DNA of 64,000 nt from positions 248,001 to 312,000 of the forward strand of contig NZ_BAAGBE010000001.1 of assembly GCF_047149785.1 (NCBI RefSeq). Direction: 5' to 3'. The position numbers and the translations under genes were made by a program. This document shows, piece by piece, positions 16,292-24,643 of the stretch. Source of the stretch: Nitrobacter sp047149785 (GTDB taxonomy: Bacteria; Pseudomonadota; Alphaproteobacteria; Rhizobiales; Xanthobacteraceae). The stretch's first letter is position 1, and each line of letters opens with the position of its first letter. A model generated the notes under the pieces. The model saw only the letters and a program-made list of their open reading frames with translations, was not told the DNA's origin and did no database searches.

Positions 16292-18267
16292 CAGACCAGC
16301 GTCAACCCGAGGATGAGCACCAGGAGAATCCCGATCAGGCCAAGGTAGAAGTTCAAGTGGCCAGATTGCAGCAGCCGCAGCTTACGCGCCAGAGCCTGGA
16401 CGGCCCGCACCGCCGGCTGAAAGAGCAATGGCCCGAAGACCGGTGCGACGTCGTGCTCGAATACGAGCTTCCTGACAAAATATCCCTGGGCATCCCCGTC
16501 CTGCGCGGTATCGGCCGTTGGCCGATAGACGAAACTGTAGAAGGTGCGCATTGCATTGGAAAACGTCAGGGCCGTGGTGGAGGCGCGGATGGGATCGGGT
16601 GCAAGGCCGCCGTACCAGACCGGCGTCCGGCGGATCGGCCGGCGCCGGCTCAGGACAATAAAGGCGATCGGAATCAGCGCCAATAGCGGCATGACGACAA
16701 TCAGGAGACTGGGCGAGATAAACGCGAACTTTGCTGTCAAGGGGACAAGTATCGGCCCGTCATGCATGAGATTTGTCACGACGCTGCCGAACAGCCGCGA
16801 TGTCGCGCCACCTAGAGCCGGAAGCCAGAGCGGCATGCCGACGCCGAGTGCGAGGACGGCAAGGCCCATCAGACCAACCGAGATTGAGTAGGTGCTCTGA
16901 ATAGGTGCGGGTCGCTTCGCATCCCGCCCCAGCACGCCAAGGCCGATGACCTTCACGAAGGTCGCGAACGCGATCGCCGCGGTGAGGGCCAGCCCCGCGC
17001 CGGTCAGCGCGAGCGTCAGACGGCCGCCGAGATAGGGAAGACTGAAACCCTGAAAAACGGTCTGGAAGACGTACCATTCGCTGACGAATCCGGCGACCGG
17101 AGGCATGGCGGCGAGACTCATCGCGGCCAGGACAGCACCGGCGCCGAACAGCCAATGACTTCCGGCGCCGCTATAGGCGATTGCGTAATTGCCGTTGGCG
17201 CGACGCAGGCCATCGGCGGCGATAAACAGCGTGCCCTTGGCCAGCGCGTGCCCGGCGAGATGCAGCAGCGCAACCGTCCAGGCAAGCCCGGCCAGGTCCA
17301 GGAGCTGATAGCTGCGAAAGAGCATCGATGCGCCGAGCGCCGCAACCGCGATCGAGGCGTTTTCAGCAGACGAAAAACTGAGGAGACAACGCCAGTCGTC
17401 CTGTTGGAAGGCATAGAGGATGGTCAGAATTGCACTGACTGTCGCCACGACGATCACGATCACGGCGAGTATCGGAAACCCGCCGTCCGGCCCGACCGGC
17501 AGCCATTCCATCAGCGATCGCGACAGAGCGAAAAATGCAGCGTTCAACACGACGCCCGAGAGAATTGCTCCCGATGCGCCGCTGCCCGACCCGTAAGCAC
17601 CTGGAAACCACTCATAGAACGGTAACAGGCCGAGCTTGGCGCCGAACCCGATCAGGAGAAGGAGGCCAATGCCAATTACCACTGCATAGGATAGCGTGCT
17701 TGCCCCATGGATGAATGGCCCAAAACCGAGCGAGGAGGCGTGCAACCCCAAAATCGCGATAGCGAGGACCAACGCCACCGCGCCAACTTCGAGGAGCGCC
17801 AGCATGAACAGGACGGTCCGCCCCCGTGACGGGTCGAAGTTCTCCGACAGTATCATCACGGCGCCGCCGAGACTCATCAGCTCCCATGCGACGATCAGTG
17901 CTGCCCCATTCTGGAGACCGAAAACGCCGAGCGCGCCAAGAAGGCTGATAGCGGCGCCGAAAATCCAGCCTTGAGAGCCGCGTTCGGAGGGCGACATCAA
18001 AGCGCAGGCAAAGCCGGCCGGAACCAGACCGAAGCCCATAAGCCAGAGTGCTTCCGGGTCGAGGCGGAAGGCAACCGCCTCGCCCATGATTTGACCGGGG
18101 AGGACGAATGCGCGGGTTGCAGCAGGCAAGCCGATGATCGTCGGCAGAACGCCGATCGCGGTGCCGAGCGCCAGCAGGATGCGGCCAATTGTGATAAAAC
18201 CGCTCAAGCCGGCAATCGCTCCGGCCAGCCAGAGGATCGCGCAAAGCAGCAAAAGTTGACTAGCCAC
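16291..18267 (-). CDS. HyfB-like membrane subunit (complex I NuoL/M-type antiporter protein)
   Basis: 658 residues with about 15 or more membrane helices and the proton-translocating antiporter domain of NuoL/MrpA/HyfB: the conserved Glu is in AWELMSL and the Lys in FGAKLGLLPFYEWFP; further Lys and His lie in LLHLAGHALAKGTLF. The GTG start at 18267 overlaps the stop of the upstream gene by 8 bases and has GAGGGGG in front. It is the last Hyf-type gene of the set. It would be a pump module of the complex at 16.3-23.6 kb. Confidence 0.88.
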   Translation of the reverse strand: MASQLLLLCAILWLAGAIAGLSGFITIGRILLALGTAIGVLPTIIGLPAATRAFVLPGQIMGEAVAFRLDPEALWLMGFGLVPAGFACALMSPSERGSQGWIFGAAISLLGALGVFGLQNGAALIVAWELMSLGGAVMILSENFDPSRGRTVLFMLALLEVGAVALVLAIAILGLHASSLGFGPFIHGASTLSYAVVIGIGLLLLIGFGAKLGLLPFYEWFPGAYGSGSGASGAILSGVVLNAAFFALSRSLMEWLPVGPDGGFPILAVIVIVVATVSAILTILYAFQQDDWRCLLSFSSAENASIAVAALGASMLFRSYQLLDLAGLAWTVALLHLAGHALAKGTLFIAADGLRRANGNYAIAYSGAGSHWLFGAGAVLAAMSLAAMPPVAGFVSEWYVFQTVFQGFSLPYLGGRLTLALTGAGLALTAAIAFATFVKVIGLGVLGRDAKRPAPIQSTYSISVGLMGLAVLALGVGMPLWLPALGGATSRLFGSVVTNLMHDGPILVPLTAKFAFISPSLLIVVMPLLALIPIAFIVLSRRRPIRRTPVWYGGLAPDPIRASTTALTFSNAMRTFYSFVYRPTADTAQDGDAQGYFVRKLVFEHDVAPVFGPLLFQPAVRAVQALARKLRLLQSGHLNFYLGLIGILLVLILGLTLV

Positions 18268-19048
18268 TGATCTGTCCCCCTCGCACGCGTTGGGGAGCGC
18301 GATCAAGGAACATCAACAGTGCCTGCATGATCGCGGACGGGTTCGGCGGGCAACCCGGAAGATAGAGGTCAACCGGAAGGACACCCTCTAATCCGGTGCC
18401 GCATGCGTAATTGCCTCCGGGGATTCCTCCCGACACCGCGCAGGTTCCGACCGCCATGACCCAGCGAGGCTCCGGCATCGCCTCGTAGGCGGCCCGGAGC
18501 GGTTCGAACATCGCTCGGGTGACCGGCCCGGTCACCAGCAGAAGATCGGCAAATCGCGGTGATGGCGTAAAGAAGATCCCCAGTCGATGCAGATTGTAAA
18601 ATGGATTGTTGAGTGCCTGAAGTTCGGACTCACAGCCGTTGCATGATCCGGCGTCGACATGACGGATATGCAGGCTTCGGCGAAATGCCTTTCGTTCAGT
18701 TCGGTTTGCAGCCGGATGGTTCATGCGATCGTTTGACCAGACGAGATCTGCCCGATCGCGGGCGCCGAATGCCCAATCGTGCGACGGCTCCATCGCGCCG
18801 CTCGGGCACGCCTCGGTGCAGAGTTGGCAGACCACGCAGCGTCCGTAGTCAACGGAAAGGCCGCCGTCCTGGAGTTGAATGGCATGGGTCGGGCATACGG
18901 CCGCGCATTCCTCGCAACCCTCCTGACACAGAGACGGATTGTAGCGCGGCATGCCGAGGACGCCGTCCTGCCCGTCGCTTGCCCCATCTTTTGGCCACGG
19001 CGTGGTTGCTTTTCCGCTCGTCAATCCAAACAACGTCCACAGCGCCAT
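18260..19048 (-). CDS. Fused two-cluster ferredoxin / HyfI-like small subunit
   Basis: 262 residues made of two parts. Residues 35-90 hold two [4Fe-4S] motifs (C41, 45, 48, 52 and C71, 74, 77, 81), as in HycF/HyfH. Residues 115-255 are the NuoB/HycG-type small subunit with C136, C139, C203 and C233 for the proximal cluster (CNGCE, GTCAVSGG, PGCPPNP). In formate hydrogenlyase these are separate genes. The iron-sulfur wire is therefore intact although the partner large subunit lacks its NiFe site. GGAGG lies before the ATG. Confidence 0.9.
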   Translation of the reverse strand: MALWTLFGLTSGKATTPWPKDGASDGQDGVLGMPRYNPSLCQEGCEECAAVCPTHAIQLQDGGLSVDYGRCVVCQLCTEACPSGAMEPSHDWAFGARDRADLVWSNDRMNHPAANRTERKAFRRSLHIRHVDAGSCNGCESELQALNNPFYNLHRLGIFFTPSPRFADLLLVTGPVTRAMFEPLRAAYEAMPEPRWVMAVGTCAVSGGIPGGNYACGTGLEGVLPVDLYLPGCPPNPSAIMQALLMFLDRAPQRVRGGQISG

Positions 19049-19057
19049 GGATGCCTC

Positions 19058-20524
19058 CTATCGGTCGCAGCCGGCGATGGTCAGGCCGAAGCTCGCCTCG
19101 TTGATTGCGTAGTCCATCATGTTCGTGTCGTGCACAGTGAAAGGGAAGGCTCGCCAGTTGGAGAACGACGGCGACTTGATCTTCACGCGGGCAAGACGTC
19201 CGTCGCTGCCGATATGGACGGCATAGAACAAGGAGCCGCGCGGATCTTCGGCCCAGCCCAGTCCCTGCGACAGCGGGGGCGGCACGCATTCGGTTCGTAT
19301 AGGTCCGGGCTCCAACAGAAGCAGGACACGCTGGCAGAGTATGAACGATGCCTCCACTTCCGCCATGCGGACGCGCTCGCGTGCGTAAGCGTCGCCCTCT
19401 TTCAAAGAGCTTACCGTGAGCGGCAACTCTGCATATTGTGCATAGGGATGGTCGCGTCGAAGGTCTCGATCGAGACCGGAGGCCCGCTCGATCGGTCCCG
19501 TCGCGCCCTGGTCGAAGGCAATTCGCTCCGACAACGGTCCGGTCGTGATGAGCCGGTCAAGATGGCTCTCCGACGCCTCCAGACGTTCGACATAGGCGAC
19601 GAACTCCTGGCGCAGAGTCTCGAGCGATGCACCGAACCATTTATCAGGCGCCAGATCCCGCCGGAGTCCGCCCGGCGTCAACAGGCTTCGCAAGAAGCGG
19701 CTGCCGGTCAGGCGGGCGATCAACTGCTTGGCCTTTTCCTCCAGCAGCTTGCCTTGCGCTTCGCCGACCTTGAGCGTCGTCGTGTGGCAGAGATGGCCGA
19801 GATAGTGGAGATGGTTGTAAATCCGCTCCAATTCCGCAAGCAGAACCCGCAACGCCTTTGCACGGGCTGGAACGGTGCATTCGGCGGCGCGTTCGATCGC
19901 CTCGCAATAGGCCAGCGCATGCGCCAGCGTGCCGACACCGGAGACCCGTTCGGCTATGACGACGGCGTGATCCGGCCGCTGTCCCTCGAAGCAGGATTCC
20001 ATCCCGCGGTGTTTGAAGAAAAGCCGCGGCTGATAGTAGATGATGCGTTCCCCGATATAGAAAAACGTGAATTCGGCGGACTCCACGACGTCCGCGCGGA
20101 TCGGTCCGAATGGCAATTGCTGGACATCGCCTGTTTCGATCGCCGGCAGATGCGCATGGCCGTTCGTCGGCGGATACGATTTGAGACCGCCGCCATTGAT
20201 CTGGGTCGAGTCTCCATCGCGAAGGATCAACGGGTGGGGTTCAGGGTGCCCCTGGAATTCCACCTTTTGCAGATCCATCATTTCGCGCTCGTACCAGCCG
20301 AGCAGCGGCACGACAGGGGCAAGGCTCGGAAGCGTGCGTCCCGTGACTCTCCACACTTCGAAATCCCGCTGATCCGGAACTGCGCAGACATAGCGGACTT
20401 CGGTTTCCGATCCGCGCGGCGACCACGCATAGGCGAACTGAACGCGGCCACCGGATTTATGCAGCGCCTGCGCGGCCGCATGGAGCCCGTCCGCTGCCAG
20501 GGATTTGATCCGCATCCCGTTCAT
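19058..20524 (-). CDS. HyfG-like large subunit lacking the NiFe ligands (Ehr-type)
   Basis: 488 residues covering both the NuoC-like N-terminus (about 1-150) and the NuoD/hydrogenase large-subunit fold. Where group-4 hydrogenases have RxCGxC near the first NiFe site, this has ERVSGVGTLAH (about 192-202), with both Cys gone; the C-terminal CxxC is replaced by FGLTIAGCDR, with only one Cys left. It cannot bind a normal NiFe centre. Such proteins define the energy-converting-hydrogenase-related (Ehr) complexes, whose electron partner is unknown. The ATG overlaps the upstream stop (ATGA). Confidence 0.88.
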   Translation of the reverse strand: MNGMRIKSLAADGLHAAAQALHKSGGRVQFAYAWSPRGSETEVRYVCAVPDQRDFEVWRVTGRTLPSLAPVVPLLGWYEREMMDLQKVEFQGHPEPHPLILRDGDSTQINGGGLKSYPPTNGHAHLPAIETGDVQQLPFGPIRADVVESAEFTFFYIGERIIYYQPRLFFKHRGMESCFEGQRPDHAVVIAERVSGVGTLAHALAYCEAIERAAECTVPARAKALRVLLAELERIYNHLHYLGHLCHTTTLKVGEAQGKLLEEKAKQLIARLTGSRFLRSLLTPGGLRRDLAPDKWFGASLETLRQEFVAYVERLEASESHLDRLITTGPLSERIAFDQGATGPIERASGLDRDLRRDHPYAQYAELPLTVSSLKEGDAYARERVRMAEVEASFILCQRVLLLLEPGPIRTECVPPPLSQGLGWAEDPRGSLFYAVHIGSDGRLARVKIKSPSFSNWRAFPFTVHDTNMMDYAINEASFGLTIAGCDR

Positions 20525-22011
20525 CGCGCGACCTCCGCCGGCGATGCCAGGGTCAGGGCATGCGCAATGGTCTGGAAGTGATCCCAAAGCGTCTGCGGCC
20601 ACCACAGTCCCATGATCAGCAGGGGGACGAGCGCGAGCCACATCGGCACCACACACCAGGTGCTGACCGGCGGCACTTTCCTCGCGGGCACCGTGCCGTT
20701 ATCGAAATACATTGCCTTGAAGTGATTGAGAAAGCCGACGAAGATGACGATGAGCAGAATGGCCAGCATCGCGACGAGGACATAGTTCGCGTCCGCAAGC
20801 CCTGCGCGAATGATGGACAACTCGCTGAGAAACAGCGCGAATGGCGGTGCTCCGGTGATCGCCACCGCGCCTGCCAGCCACAATCCGCCGAGCATCGGCA
20901 GGTTGCGAAGGACCCCACGAATTGCCGGAATCCGTTTTGTTCCGTATGCGCGCATGACGCTTCCCGCGCCGAAGAACATCGCGGACTTGTTCAGCGAGTG
21001 GTTCAGCATGTGATAAAGCGCGCCGGCGATGCCGAGAGATCCGCCAAAGCCGAACCCCAGCGCGATGACGCCCATGTGCTCAACGCTGGAATAGGCCATC
21101 AACCGCTTGACGCCTTTCTGTCGAACGATGAACAGCGCCGCGACCAGCAACGAGAAGGCGCCGAGCGCGAGAAGCGTTCCATGCGCCAGCGACCCGATCC
21201 CGGCCGCGTCGGCGATGACAAGATATCGGACGATGCCGACCATCGCGGTGTTGAGAAGGGCTCCCGACAACAACGCCGAAACGGGAGCCGGGCCTTCGCT
21301 GTGCGCGTCCGGCAGCCATGTGTGCATCGGCGCGAGGCCGACCTTCGTGCCATAGCCGATCAGGACCAGGAGAAAAGCCAGCGAGACCAAGGGCGGATTA
21401 AGGCGCGGCGCGACCTGCTGAAGGGTTTCCCAGGTCATATCGTAGCTCGGTCCGAGAACGAACGTGCCGCTCCAGTAGAACAACACGGTCCCGAGCAGCG
21501 CCAGGCTGATGCCGGCCGACACGACGATGATATATTTCCAGGCCGCCTCGATGCTTTCGGCCTCGCGTTCGAACGCGACCAGGAATGTGCTGATCAAGGT
21601 CGTGAGCTCGATCGCAATCCAGTAGAGGCCCGCATTGTTCATCATCGGGCCGACAAGCGTGCTCAAGGCAAAGCCCGCGAACATGGCGTAGAAGCGATAG
21701 AGCCGGCTCTCATCGCCGAGCAGCCGCATGTAGCCGATCGCGTAAATCGAAGCGAGAAAGTAGACGACGGCGGCGCATAGAATCGACCAGGTGCCAAGAC
21801 CGTCGATGACGACGTAGCCGCCCCAGAACAGCGCCTTCGTGTCGCGCGCAAGAAGCAGGATCGCAAGAACAGAAACGAGTGAGATGGCGCTGGCAATAAG
21901 ATTCAAGGCTTCGGCCACGCGCGGCCGGTGTACGATCACCATCAGGACGATAGCGACGGCCGGCGCTGCGGCGAGTGCCAGGGCAAAAGCGCCAACCGCG
22001 TTCATCGTCAT
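20521..22011 (-). CDS. HyfF-like membrane subunit (NuoL/N-type antiporter protein)
   Basis: 496 residues with about 14 membrane helices. It has the antiporter-family marks: Glu in YWIAIELTTL, Lys in GYGTKVGLAPMHTWLPDAHSE and His/Lys in LYHMLNHSLNKSAMFF. The family is shared by HyfF, NuoM/N and Mrp subunits. Its ATG overlaps the stop of the HyfE-like gene (ATGA) and its stop overlaps the next start, so translation is coupled. It gives the complex a second pump module. Confidence 0.88.
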   Translation of the reverse strand: MTMNAVGAFALALAAAPAVAIVLMVIVHRPRVAEALNLIASAISLVSVLAILLLARDTKALFWGGYVVIDGLGTWSILCAAVVYFLASIYAIGYMRLLGDESRLYRFYAMFAGFALSTLVGPMMNNAGLYWIAIELTTLISTFLVAFEREAESIEAAWKYIIVVSAGISLALLGTVLFYWSGTFVLGPSYDMTWETLQQVAPRLNPPLVSLAFLLVLIGYGTKVGLAPMHTWLPDAHSEGPAPVSALLSGALLNTAMVGIVRYLVIADAAGIGSLAHGTLLALGAFSLLVAALFIVRQKGVKRLMAYSSVEHMGVIALGFGFGGSLGIAGALYHMLNHSLNKSAMFFGAGSVMRAYGTKRIPAIRGVLRNLPMLGGLWLAGAVAITGAPPFALFLSELSIIRAGLADANYVLVAMLAILLIVIFVGFLNHFKAMYFDNGTVPARKVPPVSTWCVVPMWLALVPLLIMGLWWPQTLWDHFQTIAHALTLASPAEVAR

Positions 22012-22688
22012 CCCACCAGCCGTTTGAGTTGCAGGGAACTGGTCGTGCCGACGTGAGTCAAAAGGTACTGCACCAGGACCCCGAAGCAGGCGACGACGAT
22101 GAGCAGGTCAAACAGGATGACGATTTCGAGCAGGAGAGGCATGCCGGGAACGAGAATTTGCGCTCCGAGAAAGACGCCGTTCTCAAGTACCAGCAAACCG
22201 AGAATCTGGCTGATCGCTTCATGCCGGACCGAAAGCATGAGGAAACCGATGAGTTTCATCGAAAGCATCACGGTCAGTGCGAGCACGACGATCGTTCCCG
22301 CAAGACCCAGGGCTGCGCCGATGCGATAGGAGACGGCCAACGCGAAAACGACCGCGAATGCGCCGATCACCAGGCTGGAACTGGCCTGCAGGATAACGTG
22401 AACCTCGCGGTGTGCTTCCAGACGCCTGATGATGCGCAGGATGAGGTAGGGAAGCAGCAGGCCCCGGAACGCCGCCGTCAGGATCGCGACGATATAGAGT
22501 TCGTCGTAGTTTCCGTAGTAGCCGACCGCGGCCGAAAGAATGGCGATAAGCCATGACTGCGCGGCAAAGGCGAAGAGATAGTGGCGGAGCCATCGCGAAC
22601 CGAGCATCACGAAAGACAATAACAGGCTGCCGATCGCCAGGAGGCTGAACAGCGAGGCGGGCAGGGGATCGAGATGTGCCGCAAGCAT
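22008..22688 (-). CDS. HyfE-like membrane subunit (NuoK-like)
   Basis: 226 residues with about seven membrane helices, the length of HyfE, in which the C-terminal part resembles NuoK (conserved Glu in VLENGVFLG and VILFDLL). It links the quinone-side module and the antiporter modules in group-4 hydrogenases. It starts 5 bases after the preceding stop and overlaps the next gene by 4 bases. Confidence 0.85.
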   Translation of the reverse strand: MLAAHLDPLPASLFSLLAIGSLLLSFVMLGSRWLRHYLFAFAAQSWLIAILSAAVGYYGNYDELYIVAILTAAFRGLLLPYLILRIIRRLEAHREVHVILQASSSLVIGAFAVVFALAVSYRIGAALGLAGTIVVLALTVMLSMKLIGFLMLSVRHEAISQILGLLVLENGVFLGAQILVPGMPLLLEIVILFDLLIVVACFGVLVQYLLTHVGTTSSLQLKRLVG

Positions 22689-22692
22689 GGGG

Positions 22693-23640
22693 CTAGCTCA
22701 GTTGGGTGCCGACGATCGCAAGGATCGCCAGCATGAAGGACGCTGCGAGGGGTTCCTGGTATCGGTAGAAGCGCAGCCGGGACTGTACGGTTTCGACGAG
22801 CACGACGACGCAGGCGACCAGGAGGAATTTGATCGCGAGGGCGCCGACAGATCCGGCGACTCCGATCGCCGTCCCCTGGACGGAGAGCGCCCAGGGAAAC
22901 AACAGTACGTTGCAGAAGATCGTATAGAGGACGAATTGCTTCATCATCGATGCCCATCGAAGGATCGCGAGCATCGGGCCCGAATATTCGAGAATTCTCG
23001 CCTCTTCGATCATGTAGACTTCGATATGCGTGCTGGAATGGATCGGGAGCCGATCCGTCTCGACCAGGATCAACACGAAGAACGCCGCGACCAGAAACAG
23101 ATGGGTCGGGCCCCAATAAATCCACGGCTGCGCGACGAGAAGATGGTTGACCACGAACGGCAGCATCGATTTCGCCAGCAGCGTGATGCCGACGAAGACC
23201 AGGATGAGCGTCGGCTCGGCAAGGATGGTGACCATGACCGAGCGGCTGGAGCCGATGCCGCCATAGGCGCTGCGCGTGTCGAGACCCGCGAGCGTGATCA
23301 TGAATGATCCAAGCGTCAGGATCAGGCCGCCGCCGAGGATGTCTCCCATGTCGGAGAGCGGAAGCGGAAAGTTGGTGAGAACGGGGATCAGAATGGGAAC
23401 GGTCAGCGTCGTGGTGAACGCGACGATCGGCGCCGCCCAGTACAGCCATGACGCGGTGTTGGGCGCGACGATCTGTTTGTGAAACAGCTTCCGGAGATCG
23501 CGATAGGGTTGAAAGATTCCCGGGCCCTGGCTGCGCTGGACCCGCTCCTGAAACTGCAGGATCACGCCCTGTAATAGCGGCGCGAGCAATAGTGTGGCGA
23601 GTACCTGGGAGATTTGAAGGAGGACGTCGCGCGCCGTCAC
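22693..23640 (-). CDS. HyfC-like membrane subunit (NuoH-like)
   Basis: 315 residues with eight membrane helices and the NuoH/HyfC pattern: ERVQRSQGPGIFQPYRDLRKLFHK near the N-terminus, RSAYGGIGSSRSVMVTILAEP, and the Glu-rich loop VETDRLPIHSSTHIEVYMIEEARILEYSG. It forms the membrane anchor next to the iron-sulfur subunits. I choose the GTG at 23640: its GGGAGG site is 6 bases upstream and lies within a hairpin that could hide it. First gene behind the riboswitch at 23750-23798. Confidence 0.9.
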   Translation of the reverse strand: MTARDVLLQISQVLATLLLAPLLQGVILQFQERVQRSQGPGIFQPYRDLRKLFHKQIVAPNTASWLYWAAPIVAFTTTLTVPILIPVLTNFPLPLSDMGDILGGGLILTLGSFMITLAGLDTRSAYGGIGSSRSVMVTILAEPTLILVFVGITLLAKSMLPFVVNHLLVAQPWIYWGPTHLFLVAAFFVLILVETDRLPIHSSTHIEVYMIEEARILEYSGPMLAILRWASMMKQFVLYTIFCNVLLFPWALSVQGTAIGVAGSVGALAIKFLLVACVVVLVETVQSRLRFYRYQEPLAASFMLAILAIVGTQLS

Positions 23641-23644
23641 GAAC

Positions 23645-23667
23645 GACCTCCCGACACAGGGAAGGTC
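23645..23667 (-). promoter_or_regulatory. Hairpin that covers the ribosome site of the HyfC-like gene
   Basis: GACCTTCC and GGGAGGTC form an 8-bp stem (one G-U) with loop CTGTGTC. The 3' arm contains the GGGAGG ribosome site of the gene starting at 23640. This is a likely element of translational control in the leader after the fluoride aptamer. Confidence 0.55.
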
Positions 23668-23749
23668 AATTCGACAGCTATTGACCGACGGCTTGTTTGA
23701 GGGGATCGTCTGAGCAAGGCGCATAACTCCCGTCTGCCTGAATTGGCTC

Positions 23750-23798
23750 GACAGGAGTCATCAGCCCCGAGGGCGGTTAAAAGGCGAACTCCATCGCC
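23750..23798 (-). ncRNA. Candidate fluoride riboswitch (crcB motif) for the Ehr-crcB-eno operon
   Basis: The clearest copy. On the minus strand GGCGA...TCGCC encloses TGGAGT, then TTTTAACC, a GCCC-TCG-GGGC hairpin and CTGATGACTCCTGTC; GGAGT/ACTCC gives the pseudoknot. A consensus -35 box TTGACA lies at 23834-23829. The leader runs 110 bases to the HyfC-like start. Confidence 0.93.
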
Positions 23799-23828
23799 AT
23801 GTACGAGGCTGGCCTTCCCTCTCCCGAT

Positions 23829-23834
23829 TGTCAA
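23829..23834 (-). promoter_or_regulatory. Possible -35 box upstream of the Ehr riboswitch
   Basis: TTGACA on the minus strand, 30 bases before the aptamer. A -10 box at the right distance is poor (AGCCTC), so this is a tentative promoter. Confidence 0.35.
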
Positions 23835-23858
23835 GGGTCACAGGAGCTTCGCAGCGAC

Positions 23859-24278
23859 TTAGTAGCGCATTTTCTCGGGAATGACCGCGCGTACGCCGCC
23901 AAGAGGATCAGGGACGTCGCCCTCGCGACGCGGAATGAGATGGACATGGCAGTGAAATATGGTCTGACCGGAAACCAAGCCGACATTCGCGCCGACGTTG
24001 AAACCCCTCACCAGGGGGTCGGCCTTCATGATCTCGGATCGAAGTTGTCTCAGCAACTCATTGGCTGCGGTCAGCTCCGATTCCGTCAAGTCGAAATATG
24101 TCGCGGCATGGCGATAGGGAAGAACCAGGGTGTGCAGGCGTGTCACCGGCGTCGTGTCGCGGACCGCGAAGGTCAACTCGTTTCGCATGACGACATCGGC
24201 GCCATCCCGCAAGGCGCAGAAAACGCAATCGGGCGCGCGCGCCTTTAAGTCCGGTTGCCTACTCTTTGCTTGTGTCAT
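23859..24278 (-). CDS. HIT family hydrolase
   Basis: 139 residues with a CVFCALRDG zinc-type start and the histidine triad in IFHCHVHLIPRR (HxHxH), placing it in the HIT family of nucleotide phosphoramidases and hydrolases. The substrate is not evident. It lies upstream of the Ehr riboswitch on the same strand, with about 60 bases from its stop to the aptamer, and is divergent from the DUF211 gene. I see no aptamer in front of it. Confidence 0.88.
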   Translation of the reverse strand: MTQAKSRQPDLKARAPDCVFCALRDGADVVMRNELTFAVRDTTPVTRLHTLVLPYRHAATYFDLTESELTAANELLRQLRSEIMKADPLVRGFNVGANVGLVSGQTIFHCHVHLIPRREGDVPDPLGGVRAVIPEKMRY

Positions 24279-24358
24279 TTGGAGCGACCGCTTTTATTTT
24301 TGCATGGTTGCAGTCTGGCATTTTTGAGGGAGCGCCCCAAGAGGCGAGGTGAGACGGA

Positions 24359-24643
24359 ATGAACATTCGCCAGTTGCTCCTTGACGTCGACAAGGCCGTT
24401 GCCCGGCCATCACTGCTCGAAATTGCGGCCGCACTCGACAGATGCACGGGAGTCGAGGCCGTGAACATCACGGTCGAGGAAATCGACATCGAAACCGTTG
24501 GCATGAACGTGTCGATCGAGGGCGACAACATGAATTACGATGAAATCACGCGGGCGATCGAAACAACCGGCGCCGTCGTCCATAGCCTGGACGAGATCGC
24601 GGTCGGCGAACGCATCATTCCACGGATCCCCCGTGTCCGATGA
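24359..24643 (+). CDS. DUF211 protein
   Basis: 94 residues matching DUF211: MNIRQLLLDVDKAVARPSLLEIAAAL..GVEAVNITVEEIDIETVGMNVSIEG, a ferredoxin-like small domain of unknown function. It is complete and overlaps the next gene by 4 bases (ATGA), so the two act together. Such proteins are often coded beside membrane transporters. Confidence 0.85.
   Translation: MNIRQLLLDVDKAVARPSLLEIAAALDRCTGVEAVNITVEEIDIETVGMNVSIEGDNMNYDEITRAIETTGAVVHSLDEIAVGERIIPRIPRVR

Noticed and set aside
19058..20524. Active NiFe hydrogenase
   Set aside because: Both metal-binding CxxC motifs are lost; no maturation genes are in the window.
18779..20581. 600-codon plus-strand frame across the HyfG-like gene
   Set aside because: Shadow of the conserved minus-strand gene; no ribosome site or domain.
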